From: Paracentrotus lividus
Taxonomy: Eukaryota > Echinodermata > Echinoidea > Camarodonta > Echinidae
NCBI GenBank assembly: GCA_940671915.1
Contig: CALNVZ010002974.1
Location: 38,431,260 to 38,495,259 of the forward strand
DNA length: 64,000 nucleotides
Direction of reading: 5' to 3'
The notes beneath the pieces were generated by a model. The model searched no databases, had not been told where the DNA came from, and saw only the letters and a list, made by a program, of their open reading frames with translations. This document shows positions 37,668 to 49,398 of this stretch, one piece after another (position 1 is the first letter of the stretch; every line of letters starts with the position of its first letter). The position numbers and the translations under genes are program-made.

Positions 37668-38047
37668 GTTTACACTGAGACTCTGCTTGTGGGTTTGATA
37701 CAGCAATTTTATATCGTGTAAACGGGATCGGTGTGATCCGTGATTTGAGTTCAAACACGCCTTTTTTACCCTGCCAGAATCGTAGGTTTTGATCCGGGAG
37801 GTTGGTTCGATGCAGCAATTTTTCCCATGTGTAAACAAAAAGCCGTGTCGAAGTCAATAACTTTATGTCAGAAGTGGAATTCAGCTGTTCATCACAACAC
37901 ACATTAACGACGTTCCTTTACTTCCGGTAGTGATCTGGGAGCCATGTTGAACTCACCTTTTTTGTATAAACACAATTACAGGTTCACTCTTTGCATTGTT
38001 GAACCCTTCCTGAGGATTCGACACGAGAGCCGAGTCACAGTGTAAAC
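37668..38047. mobile_element. GTTTACACTG TIR element, copy 1
   Basis: Starts GTTTACACTGAGACTC and ends GAGCCGAGTCACAGTGTAAAC, giving terminal inverted repeats of about 16 bp. The interior has GGGATCGGTGTGATCCGTGA, CCCTGCCAGAAT and CCTTCCTGAGGATTCGACACG. Non-coding; the overlapping minus-strand ORFs are compositional. Copy 2 is at 40410-40645 and lacks an internal segment of about 150 bp. Confidence 0.85.
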
Positions 38048-38945
38048 ACGGTATATGTGGTTTTAATTGTCAATGCTGTAATCAAGGTGTTTTTACATAG
38101 TCACCACAATCAACATGATGATAGAGTGCTATATTCACTTTCTGGTCACAGCGGTCTGTACACTGTCATTCTTTCTCAAACCACTGTCTGTCACAAAGAG
38201 AAAACAGTGTGAATACCATTTTTAATGTTTAGTCACCACTGTGAACATGATACAGTGCAACATTTATATATACACCCTCATCCAACCGCAAGATCGATGG
38301 TAATGTTTCTCCTAATTTGAGGATAGCTTACCGATTACAATATGGATGTCAATAATTCCATACTGAAGTTCCTACTATTTCACAACTACTTTGTGGCTAT
38401 TTTGCTTACATAGGACACCAGTTAACAGGGTTTTCACGAGGCATACAAAAGCTTTTGCTGCATAAAAATTATTCGCTTGCCCCGTGAACCCCCCCCCCCC
38501 TCTTTAGACTTCATTTAAATCCTGAGAAAAGTATACCAATAATTTTGTATAGGGACCTACATGTATAGACAGCCTTCATTTACAGATGAAAAAATAAATA
38601 TTTTTTTTCTAATTCTAAACTCACAAAATTGTAATTATCATACTTTTTATCTGCAAATATATTTTAAATTGATATTTCAATAGGTCAATAATGACAGGTG
38701 CGTTTGACAAAGATTCTCCATAAAAATTAGAATCTGTGATGAATGGGGGACGTTAAAAAGCAATTAAAAGGAAGAAATAGAGAAGATACCTCTGTGCCAA
38801 TCATCATCATCACCTTTACCCAGACATAAAAGACTATTGATGGGTACATTGGAAGGAGGAAACACACTTCCTTTCTTTCCAAACCTCTAGCGAAACAGCT
38901 GATCAAACACACATGGTATTTACTTCATCTTCCCTGTCATGTTAG

Positions 38946-39388
38946 GCGGTACTGCACTAGCTCGTGCTTTTTTAAATAGCGCACTATTTTTGATCCGATC
39001 AATTAGCCCAAACAGAGGAGATCAGGCTTTTTTGTCAAATAGCATTCTAATTTGGAGGAAATCCCAGCCCAAGTCATCTTAGGCTTTTTTTTTTTTAAAC
39101 TCGAGATGGTTTGCAGTTTTATCACAAAAAAAGTGTGCTATTTTGCGCGGTGCTGCACTAGCTCGGCATTAGTCCGAAACCATGCACCTGTGCATGTATA
39201 CACCAGTGGTAATACCTGATCTACCTGCACAGTACATATTAGGCTTGTTTGTTTAAGGTTAGGTCAGGTCGTTAATGTGAAACTTTAGCCCAAGCTTGAG
39301 CTAGTGCAGGACCGGTTTCTTTTTCAGGTTTTTTCCCCGATCCACCAATTAGTGAGCTATATTTTCGCTCGAGCTCGTGCAGCATCGC
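38946..39388. mobile_element. Fold-back element with GCACTAGCTCG arms
   Basis: The left end GCGGTACTGCACTAGCTCG and the right end CGAGCTCGTGCAGCATCGC are inverted. A second inverted pair, GGTGCTGCACTAGCTCG (about 39160) and GAGCTAGTGCAGGACC (about 39299), is nested inside. The CACTAGCTC word thus appears four times, suggesting an element inside a sister copy or an internally duplicated arm. No ORF. Confidence 0.65.
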
Positions 39389-39399
39389 ATACTGGAAGT

Positions 39400-40400
39400 T
39401 CTGATCACTCTCAATTGTTGTCAGGCATGTGCTTCAATTATTAACTGTCAATATCACACCCATCTTTTCTCACCTGTGTCTATCACATTTTTATATTGAC
39501 AGCTATTAAAGCAGGTGCACAATTATTCATAAATCAATGCTCATCATATCTCAAGATGTAAAAACTGTTAAAGGAATCAAATATAATATTAAATTATTTA
39601 CAGTTGTTTTCCTGTTCATGTATATATGCAGTCTACTTCCCGAAATGTATATGATTGCAGATTTACTACGTTGAACGTTTATAAACAATCACACTAATCA
39701 AATAATGAAGTGAAATGAAGATATTAAATGGTAATTTTGAGCACTTGTTCCTGCATTTCAATCCAGTTAGGAGAAAAAGTGTACAACCTGTAGTGAATGC
39801 TATAGAAACAGCTTTGTAGCTAAGAACAAACCTTTAGATCCACATCCATTAATTAAAAAAAGAGGAACATTACACGAAAAGCCATCATGATGCCAAAATG
39901 AGTCATGATCATGCAACTGCCAAAGTACAACTAAAGCACTCCTTACCCAAATTGTAGTACATTCCGACAACAAAGAGCAGCAAAAAATTGATTGATTTTC
40001 ACTCTAATAAACAGAATATAATAAATTAGAGATTTAATCATCCTTACCTCAGCATAAATCAGAAGTTATCACAACATTTCAGGACATACCAAGCAGAAAC
40101 AGAAGGGTTTTTCTCATCAATTTCATAAAATTTCAGATATTCAGACAAAAAAATGCACAGTATGAATCTCCGTGCTGCCAACCTTTCTTCTGCAGCTGGT
40201 AGGCCTGATCCGACACATTATCCAACAAATGCCATTAAATTCATAGCGACGCTTTGGAAAATTTCAATTTTTTAAAGACATTTGGGTATCATTGCCGTGA
40301 AATCAGAGCTTCAGCTGCCACTGTGAGTGGATATCATCTTTTAGTATGAGATGCTGGTAGGAGGGATGATATGTCAAGCCCAGTGACGTAACTACCCCCT
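39400..40400. other. No recognisable feature
   Basis: AT-rich DNA with ordinary stop density in all frames. No repeat ends, tRNA-like boxes or exon-like segments were found. Confidence 0.5.
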
Positions 40401-40409
40401 AAGCACGTC

Positions 40410-40645
40410 GTTTACACTGTGACTCGTCTCAAGGGTTTGACACAGCAATCATGTTCAACGCGGCAATTTTATGTCGTCTAAACAGGATCAGTGTGATCCG
40501 TGATCTCAGTTTGACACTCCTTTTTTGCCCTGCCAGAATATAAACGTATATCGTATATCATGTATAAACGCAATCACAGGTTCACTATTTGCAGTGTTAA
40601 ATCCTTCCTGAGGATTTGATACGAGAGCCGAGTCACTGTGTAAAC
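40410..40645. mobile_element. GTTTACACTG TIR element, copy 2
   Basis: Starts GTTTACACTGTGACTCG and ends CGAGTCACTGTGTAAAC, an inverted repeat of about 17 bp. The shared interior GGATCAGTGTGATCCGTGAT, CCCTGCCAGAAT and CCTTCCTGAGGATT confirms kinship with 37668-38047. It is 236 bp, an internally deleted derivative. Confidence 0.87.
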
Positions 40646-40649
40646 ATGG

Positions 40650-43490
40650 TACCCCTTTCACTCTTATCTTGGGCATATATACAAAGCAACAGACATGGCA
40701 GAGCCTTATTTGGATATGCTTTTATAGAGGGATAATTTTCAAACCAAGATTGAATTTTTCCATTTTTAAAGTAAGACTCAACAACCAAATAAGTTAAAAA
40801 TCTGAAGAAAAAAGAAAAATGTAGCCCCTCACAAAAATGAGGGATACATAGCAATTTGTACTTAAGGAAACTACATTACTTTGTAACAGTGTGAAGATTG
40901 GATTCTTCAAGTATGGAAAATGTACACAAATGCCATATTTATCCTGACCATAGAGATTGGTGGTTTTGACATTTTAAGAAATGGATCAAGTACACCCTTA
41001 TCTAATATTGAATGTGGACAGAAAAACTGGTAAAGGTAGCTCAATTTGGATGACGGGGGAAGTGACATATCCACACTGTGAATTTCGTTCGGCCTCCCAT
41101 TATCCTTATACAATATCATGTACTCTTTTCTCTAGCACAATTCCCCTAGCTCGTTATACCACCCTCCCAACCCTATAGAATGTTTTTATCTTCCAGAACA
41201 TATTTGCTTGCTTCCATTACATCTAAACCATCCAAGAGATTGTCATTTGCCTAGCTGCATTCCACTTCAGTCCCTCCTGCTTAAATCTGTGTGGGTGGGA
41301 CTGGTGAATGTGGCAGTGCCTGCACATTTTGCTGTAATCCTGCTCCCGGCAATCTGTCTGTAATAGAATATCGAGTGTCTAGGATCTCTACTTTGAATGG
41401 ATTTGAATAAAATGTTCCCTAAAGGCCGATGTTTGAGCAGATAGTTTAGCAAGTTGAAGCACATTTCTAGCCCTCTGGCAGCTCTTGTTCCCATTTTATG
41501 TTGAACATAGTATGTACGTACTTTTCACATCTTCTCAAACATTATTTATTTGTATTACGTGTAGGTTAAATTGTGATGATTTAAGTCAAAATACTTAAAA
41601 GCATTCTTGAGCTTTGGCTCCATTCAAGCCTTGAGTACCTTGGATGAAGAAAAAAAAAGTGATTTGGATTTGGATATATATTGTAAATTATTTGTAAACC
41701 TACACAAATTTGCTTTGTTTTATTCAGTGTTGGACATGAAGATGTACTCTTTTATGAATTCTCTTAATTTCATTTCCTTTTAATTGGCTCTAAATATGTT
41801 CTAGATTATATACTCTTCAGGACCCGTCTGAAAAGCACCTCGGGAATGATAATTTCAACTGTCCTCCTCATGAGCAGACAACATTTGTTTAATAGCATAT
41901 TATTTACACAGAAACAATTTTCTAATCCACAGTGTATAAAAGCACCAGCATTCACTTCCAATTTGAATCAAAGTCTGATATCCTGTCCCATGTTGGGATA
42001 TAATGGATTCATATTCCAAGAGAAGGAAGAAGTAAAACACATATATGTCAGGCAGGAAGTACTCAGGTTCCTATCCTATCCTGTAACTTTATCTGTTTCA
42101 TTTTCAAGATTCCAGGTACTTGGTATCCGCTGAAAATCCCCACAAAATCGGAAACAAATTTTGGATGGTATTTAGAAAAGAAAAGCTGATGAATATTGCA
42201 CGTAACACGTAATGTGGAACTTGCTCATGTACGGAGGGTCATATTGAAAATATATACCCCCCCCCCATGCATTTTTACTAGGAAAATCATTTATATTCTA
42301 CAAATTTTACTAAACAAATCTATTTATTTATCATTTCAGATGAATGAACAATCAGGCACAGTATAAAAAGTGTAATGTTAATCAATATTTTGAATATAGC
42401 AAGTGAATTATTAAACATAATAAAATTTAACTAGAACACCCCCCCCCCCCCCACTCTTGAACAATATTCTGGCTATGGAGCTGTAAACTCCCTGACGAGG
42501 AGGATATGGTTTTGCTGTAAGTGTAAATGACGTCACATTGGGTATAGAGTGTTGCAGCACTTATAGCTTTTAATTATACATGTTCAGATACATGTATATC
42601 ACAAAATCATCAAAAAACACCAATATTTTTTTTTTTTTTTTAAATAAACCATCCTTTCCTATCACCAGTCTGAATTTTGTAAAACATTTTAAAAGCTTCA
42701 TGATAAAAAGCCTATGAATAAAAAACTTTATAACATTTAGTCAGGATTTAGTGTTCGTTGAGGTCTGGTAAAAAATAAAAAATAACCACAACATCTAATG
42801 AATCATTTTTTTTTTTAATTGACTTTACCTTAAACTACCTAGCAGTTTTTAGAAATGAATTTTGAGAAGTATAATTCCAACAAAAGAAAGACCAATATGA
42901 TACTGAATGAAATTATTGAAGCAGAATCACTTCAAAGACACTAATGTGACAAGTTATCAATATCTAATGAAATCATAAACGATTTATTCAGCATGTATTC
43001 CATCAAAGAGAGTAATTGAGGAAAAATCAGACTACATGTACATGTACTTCTTAATCAATAAACCACATTGTTTGCTGAAACGCAGAAGGATGTTAACATT
43101 GTGTGAAGTAAAGTGAGTTATTCCCTGCTGGTCCTGATCATCTGATTTCATAAATAATAAAACAGAAGTTTGATGCATGTGACATATTAATTGGAGAAGA
43201 CAACTGCTGCTTCAATTCTGTCTCTCTTTGAATTGTAATGAGAGAAAAGTCTGCCAGCTCTAACACATCATACTCATGAGCAATAGACCAGTTAACCAAC
43301 ATATTCAAATTTTACGCATACTCTTTCCTGGCGACATAGTAACAAGGTATTCAAACAACCTGTAATAAAAGAGTGAACCACATTACATGGAATCCAGTTT
43401 GCATACATTAGTTCTTGCTATATCAGGCAAGCTCTCAGGTTGTCAAGAACAACATTTGTTTACAAAGTATGCATAAAATGGGAATTAAAT
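40650..43490. other. No recognisable gene
   Basis: A 75-codon minus-strand frame at 41267-41494 has no motif and no splice signals. A CRE-like TGACGTCA is at 42528-42535, and C runs are at about 42257 and 42440. Confidence 0.45.
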
Positions 43491-43640
43491 ACAATGGCAA
43501 ATATGCAAAGTGGCTATAAGACCAAATGGCAATTAGACGAACTGGTTGTAGACGAAATGGAATGAGGCCATGTGGGATGAGACCAAATTTGTATTAGTCA
43601 AAGTTGGTTAAGACCAATTGGCAATTTACCAATTAGATAT
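43490..43640. repeat. Short imperfect repeats of AGACCAAATGG / AGACGAAATGG
   Basis: A run of related words (AAGACCAAATGGCAATTAG, TAGACGAAATGG, TGAGACCAAATTTG, AAGACCAATTGGCAATTTAC) at 15-30 bp intervals. Probably an old minisatellite-like tract. Confidence 0.55.
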
Positions 43641-45060
43641 CCCTGTAATTAGGAATATTAATCAATACATTTTCAATTACAAACATAATTTTCCCACTTT
43701 TCAATGATTATTTGTGTTATCAAGGCAGCGATACTCTGACAACCTGCCAATATTTTGATATTTTGAAACTAATACTCAAAATATCTCAAGTACATTTACC
43801 GAGTGATGATGAAAATTATCATTTGGGGGCTGTAGCTGCAACTTGATAAGGTTTCAGCCTCAAATGATTACATTAGTTTTTATACTATTGATGTTGTATT
43901 TCCAATTTTGAGGGGAAAGCTTTAAAAGACCATTTAACGCTTGTTTCACTTTTTTTTTTTTTGGCCAATAAAATCTGGGATTCCATGAGTTATATTGGAA
44001 ATGGACAAATTGACCTTTGCATTGAAATAACCATGTGGTCACCGAAGTCGTGAACCTACCCTCAATAAATTGGCAACATTATCGATCACTTTGGAGGTCA
44101 TTATCGCTCCAAGCCTTGAGACAAATTTAATCAATTTATTGTGAGCAGCAGCCTTCTACTGCTCAATAATTCATTTGATTTTCAAAATGAATAGTCTCAT
44201 TGATCAATACTCCAATTTTGGAAGACACATATTAAAATGAAATTAGAGTGAAATGTTAGAGCTGACTGACCTACTGCCACCATTTCTAAAGTCTCTCTTT
44301 TGTAGGAAACATCTTTCAACATATGATGGAGTGGGTAAGCTAGTGGTTTCAGGAAATGCATGAAGTTGTGGGTTCCAAAGCAGGTTTGTGTACATGCTAT
44401 TGAGCTTTCTAGTACGTCGTGGTCATTCACTTGAATACATGACACTAAACTTTTAGATTCTCTGATTCCTTACACCACAACTTTGCTTTCTTGGCATCCA
44501 ATATCAAAGATAGTGATTTGTGCTAAACAAGTCTTCTTAGGTTAGAAGAATAGACAACAAAAGCCTTACATAAAAGCTTATATGACTTTGTCTACGGTTT
44601 GCAGATTATCGTCTTTCATTATCAATAAGTATCATAGCTAATTTCCTTCCAATTAGGGAAATTTTGCTTCAACCCAAATTTGGCATATTGATAAATCAGT
44701 AAGATTTGTAAGACTGTAACTATATGAAAAAAATCAAAGAATTCAACATTTTTAGTCGATATATCTGTAAAACATTTTCATCAAACATACTTCTTGATGT
44801 ACTTACACCGTATTTGTATTCACTTCCATCGCCATGCCGACCATCGCATGGAAATACACAAGCTAAAAACAGTTTTCTTCTCCATCTCTCATTCTCTCCT
44901 TTCTCCTTCAATCCCTTTCCTGCCAGTGTGATGCTATCCTTCCTTTACAAGCTAAATTCCTCCTCCTCTTCCTCCTTTCTACTCCTACGAGGTGTATAAT
45001 AAACCCGGTAACAGCCCACAGTACAGGATTATGCTTCCGAGATTGGCTGCACGAGGGTAG

Positions 45061-45166
45061 ACATCAGTCGACGCCTGCAAGGTATTCTCAATTAGCAGCA
45101 ATCCCATCCGACGTCTATATGAAGAGTCATCTACTGATCTCAGGAAGCAAAGCCTAACCATCGAGG
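45061..45166 (+). CDS. Weak candidate exon, plus strand
   Basis: The frame is open from just after a TAG (45058) to a TGA at 45202. It reads TSVDACKVFSISSNPIRRLY then EESSTDLRKQSLTIEG, and meets strong-looking donors GAGG|GTAAGG (GT at 45167) or AAG|GTGAGA (GT at 45172). The upstream acceptor is poor (CACGAGGGTAG, no pyrimidine tract). The opposite strand is also open here for 80 codons, so strand is uncertain. GC and CpG are higher than in the neighbours. Confidence 0.22.
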
Positions 45167-46244
45167 GTAAGGTGAGACGGAAGATAGGAGCTTTACTCCA
45201 CTGATGTGTGAACCTCACCGAGCACACTCAGCCAGCAGCCGCTAGCTAGCGTTCAACAGTCACAAACAGTAGCAGCGAGGACACTGATGAATTAAAGCTT
45301 GTACTTTTCATATCATCGACATGCTCGATGGCGGTGGAGTCAAACCATTTTTAAAGCCAGCGAGGGACAAATAGAATTTGACAAGCATCACAATTGTAGA
45401 GAAAAGCTATCCATCTCCCGTCTTCATCATCTCACAAACCTCTCTCCTCGTCGACTTCGCTGTGATAAGTGCAGCTTATCATCATATTTTTATTGAAATG
45501 ACTTTGTGGACTTCTATGGCTTTCTAAAATGAGCCTACCTAATAGACATAATTCATTTAGAATCATATTACACACAATGAATGAAGGCCATTGCATACCA
45601 CACAACAATAAACCCCCGATATGTACTTTTCATTTAGATATCAAAACAGATTATGAGCTTAGAATGAACTAATCAATATCATAACAAATTGCTCAATTAG
45701 CAGTTTCCTTTGCTCTCCACAGGGAAATCAACAGTAGATATGAAGTTATTATTTATTATATTCCACATACTAAGAATGTTGCAACATGATTGGTCAAAAG
45801 TCAATCACGTGATAAATTTTAGTTTTCCCCATCAACAATCATCACTCGTAGTGATAGTACTTTTGAGTTTCGCTGATCACGGGCCCCATAGAGCATGTAG
45901 AGCCATAACGCATTATCAATTAGTTTTTAGGATGCGTTGTCACATGGCTTTTTTGCACTATCATTTTACCATCACATGCAGCGACAGATAAATTGCTCTG
46001 TGACATAACAATTCCTTTTTAAATTTTTTTGTTACATAACAATCACTTCAACCCATTTGAGCTAGGCCTACGCGCTAAATGATAAATAATTCTATGCGTT
46101 TAGGTTACAATTACAAGCGCAGGCATCGATGACTTGAGTGGGTTTTTTTTTAAGGATCAAGGAAACCTTGAATTTTCAACCGAAATATTGGTTTTCCCCT
46201 TACTCTTAAAGGGACGCATAATTGATAAAACATGGGGAATTCAC

Positions 46245-46317
46245 CTTATCTCGGGTGAGATGATAACATTCCAATCAGAGCCTGAGGCGTGTTGCGTAAT
46301 CTCCGGCGACAGGGTGT
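46245..46317 (-). CDS. Weak candidate short exon, minus strand
   Basis: A 73-nt segment between ATACTCCAG and AAG|GTGAAT. One frame is open across it and reads TLSPEITQHASGSDWNVIIS then PEI, which is protein-like. The acceptor has almost no pyrimidine tract, and such a short open frame can occur by chance. It has the same orientation as the 25.4 kb exon and would lie upstream of it. Confidence 0.2.
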
Positions 46318-46730
46318 CTGGAGTATAATCCGGTATAATCCTTCATGGCTAGACTAACTAACCAGAAGTCCGAGGTAAATCTAACCTATGTTTTGTTTTT
46401 GAAATGGATCATTATACAAGTCCTCTCTTTGAATTAATATGAAGAGACCTGTTGAGAGTCTATAACTAAGAATTGTTGAGGACTCAGGAATCCGAAGCTA
46501 TTGACCCTATTGACTGACTGATTTCGGTCAACTTCGTCATGTTCGTGCTGTCCGAATGTTAATGCCCAGTAGTCTGACCTATGCGTAATCCTCGCTGTCG
46601 ATTGTGTATGAGTCAATGGAGCTCAGGAAAAACGCGCATTCCCCACGATCTCCGAGTTTCAGGGGACTTTAAAATGTTTCAGATATGGTATATAATGCAA
46701 ATAATCACCTCTTGATCCAAATGATGAGGC

Positions 46731-46835
46731 AAGCTATCACTTCCACGGCAAGCTGGTTGTACACACTATCTCTCCTCAGCTTTGCTTTGGAGGAGATAGT
46801 TTATCCAGCTTGCCTGGGAAGTGATTATTTGCTTA
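46731..46835. repeat. Long imperfect hairpin, arms about 47 bp
   Basis: The left arm AAGCTATCACTTCC, CGGCAAGCTGG, CTATCTCTCC pairs with GGAGGAGATAG, CCAGCTTGCC, GGAAGTGATTATTTGCTT. The central loop is only about 10 nt. It could form a pre-miRNA-like stem if transcribed, but bulges near the ACGG/CCTG and TTGTACACA positions make a transposon relic equally likely. Confidence 0.75.
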
Positions 46836-46887
46836 ATAATGGATGTCATATCATGTTTGTTCAGTAGTATACCAAATGTCTGTCACA

Positions 46888-46912
46888 CCCCCCCCCCCCC
46901 CCCCCCCCCCCC
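46888..46912. repeat. Poly-C run
   Basis: About 25 consecutive C, followed by CAGCCCCC. Long G/C homopolymers recur at 11337-11351, 30591-30612, 42440-42452 and 48237-48258. The exact length is prone to sequencing error. Confidence 0.9.
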
Positions 46913-47164
46913 AGCCCCCAACTCAGGCTGTCAGCCATACACATACATTGTATGCTCTTTCCTGATTTCTCCAGAAAAGGGTTATATTTTAGGGTCTCAG
47001 GTACGGGGAGAAATCCCGAAAATTATTGAAATAGGGGTTTTTTACCATTTTTATCCCTGACCCATTTTTAATTAGGGGTCGTTTTTAAATCTTTGAGGAA
47101 AAATCCTGAAAAAGGTCCTGAATATGGTACACAAACATGTGAAAAGGGAGCAATTTTGCTGGCT

Positions 47165-47383
47165 CCCCTCCAAAAGCCTGTAATAGGGTGGTAATTTTGA
47201 TGCAACTTACCTTCCAAAAGCCTGTAAAAGTGGGGTAATTTTTGACGCAACTTCCGTTCCAAAAGCCTGTAATAGGGGGGTAATTTTGATGCAATTTCCC
47301 TTCCAAAAGCCTGTAAAAGTGGGGTAATTTTGATGCAACTTCCCTTTCAAAAGCCTGTAATGGGGGGGGGGTAATTTTAAAAC
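47165..47383. repeat. Five-copy minisatellite, period about 44 bp
   Basis: The core CCAAAAGCCTGTAA recurs at about 47170, 47214, 47259, 47303 and 47347, each followed by GGGGTAATTTTGATGCAACTT or a variant. Spacing of 44-45 bp is not a multiple of three. The three overlapping minus-strand frames reading LPHFYRLLEGKLHQN-type repeats are products of the repeat, not genes. Confidence 0.93.
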
Positions 47384-47913
47384 ATGGGCAATTAACAGCA
47401 ATTAACAATAAGTTAAAAATTTATCAATCGGAGGACATGACAATTTCTATAGCATACCGAATACATGCCATCATAATTTATAGTACCAACGAATTGTGAA
47501 AAGAAATTCAGTAAAGAACCTAGCTAATGAAAATATAACATGACTGTTTATATAAGAAGACAAGATTCTTACATGCCAGTCTTGCCCCGGGGCATTGCAG
47601 TGATTTTTTTTTTTTTCAAAGTAAATATATCCTTACCAGCTGTCTAGAATCAATCAATATTGTCTGTTCTCGATACATACTTTGTGATTTCCTTGCCTCA
47701 AAGCAAAGTAATGATAACAGAATACTCAATAATGGCTGAATGCTATTTCAACAACTGAAGTCTTCACAAAATATTGAAGCAGATCAATATTTGTGCAAGA
47801 AATAAGCCATGATCACGATGAAAATAATATCTTGCAGTTGGACAACTTAAAGTACAAAAGCACTATAGTGACTGCTTTGAGTTCACCAAAACTAGTCTGA
47901 CCCTACCCTAAAG

Positions 47914-48180
47914 AGGGTATCTCGCTGAGCAGCGAATCCTTGCAAACGTTGCAAATGGGAACAGTGCCATATATGGAGAGAGAGTCTAGCCCTCTCCACT
48001 TCAGTAGGTATCACTATGACGCATTTTCTTTTTAATGTGCTTGCCTGACAAAGCAGTAAAAAAGAGAATGCGCCATATTTATAGCTAACTGTTCACAGAG
48101 TTGTCTAGACTCTCTCTCTGTATATGGTACTGTGGACAATCCCAACATTGCAAGCATTTGCCGCTCAGTGTGACACCCTC
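47914..48180. mobile_element. Near-complete palindrome (fold-back MITE)
   Basis: The left arm AGGGTATCTCGCTGAGCAGC, TTGCAAACGTTGCAAATGGG, GAGAGAGAGTCTAG is mirrored by the right arm CTAGACTCTCTCTC, CCCAACATTGCAAGCATTTG, CCGCTCAGTGTGACACCCT. An inner pair, GACGCATTTTCTTTTT / AAAAAAGAGAATGCGCC, extends the fold almost to the centre. 267 bp, no ORF. Confidence 0.88.
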
Positions 48181-49118
48181 ATTATTAACATAAACACAAT
48201 TGTATCACAGTGGCCCCATGATCTCTTTTGACAATGGGGGGGGGGGGGTGGGGGGGCGACTGTACATGCAAACACGTCCACTGAAAATATATAATAGCTG
48301 AGTAATGAGCAAATAAAGCAATAAAACAGGATGCTCTGTGATTAACTCTGTGAAGTCATGTAGAGATAATAGAAGAGCCTAACAAGGATGATTACACATT
48401 CATTCCATCATCTTCTATTCATGAGGGAAAACCCCCTTTCACGTCACCATGGCAGCCACTTTCATCAAGATGAAGATGTTTTTCTCGGAATTGACATCCT
48501 GCGTACTCTGCAGGGTTATATAAAGTATTTTTAAAACAACCAACCTTGCATTATCATGGATTTCATTAGCAATACCATTTAAGACAATGGAAAAATGAAA
48601 TAAAGGAAAAAGGGAGAACTGCACAGTACTTGGCCATGAGCAGCAATAAATATGTCCTATCTGCAAATGTTATCGACAATGCCAATCAGTTTCATAATTT
48701 TGATTTATTCCATATAAATCCCATGTCATAGAACAGGATTCAATAGAATAGGGAAACATCATCTATATAATCATGCTAAACATGATGAATATCCAAGGTT
48801 AAAACATTTAGTTTGATCAATCCAACACGTTTAAAATTAAGAGTTATTGAATATACTAAATTAAATGATTATTGGGAAAGAAAAATTTCTAGTTGTATTG
48901 ATCAAGGGAAAAGGTATAAGAAAATCTTGTCAAATATCACTTGTAGAACTATGAAAAATATATGCAAAGTAGACCTTGTACGGAGAGCTAAAACCTACTA
49001 GTTTATGGTAATCACATAATTGGCAATTTGGGTTTTAAAATCTCATAACTGTCAAATCCTCAATGGGATTCTCTCAAACGTTCACAAATCCTTTCACTTC
49101 ATATGAAGTAAACTTAAA

Positions 49119-49266
49119 GGCCCGAATTCACAAAAGTGGTTTAGTTAGTCCATGGTCTAAATCAGGTGGTTTGTGAATACCAAAATTTAGACCATGGTCT
49201 AAATCCGTGGTTTGAACAATTGATTGAGACCATGGACTAACTAAACCACGTTTGTGAATTCGGGCC
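49119..49266. mobile_element. Palindromic MITE with GGCCCGAATTCACAAA ends
   Basis: The left arm GGCCCGAATTCACAAAAGTG, GTTTAGTTAGTCCATGGTCT is matched by the right arm AGACCATGGACTAACTAAAC, CACGTTTGTGAATTCGGGCC. The 148-bp unit also repeats GACCATGGTCTAAATC near its centre. Arms are almost identical, so it is relatively recent. The termini are shared with 62683-62993. Confidence 0.93.
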
Positions 49267-49339
49267 ATTGACATTGAGCAATATCTTTAGAATTAAAAAA
49301 ATGTACATTTCATTACTTAGAAACGGTATACATACTGAT

Positions 49340-49398
49340 AGTTATACAAATAACTATAACTATAGTTATAGTTAACTATAACTATAAATAGTTATAGT
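49340..49398. repeat. AACTATAGTTAT self-complementary tract
   Basis: Alternating ATAACTATAACTATAGTTAT and its complement, able to fold on itself. Low complexity. Confidence 0.7.

Noticed and set aside
47165-47383. CRISPR array
   Set aside because: The repeats are directly adjacent without unique spacers, and the window is eukaryotic.
47068-47408. Three overlapping minus-strand ORFs of 64-107 codons with repeated LPHFYRLLEGKLHQN-like segments
   Set aside because: They follow from a 44-bp minisatellite whose period is not a multiple of three; no frame is favoured.
48450-48522. Short ORF starting in good Kozak context (ACCATGG), 24 codons
   Set aside because: A Kozak match alone is expected by chance in 64 kb; nothing else supports translation.
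48813-49001. 62-codon plus-strand ORF reading RVIEYTKLNDYWERKIS
   Set aside because: It reads rather protein-like and may be a transposon relic, but it is short, unflanked by splice sites and has no recognised family.
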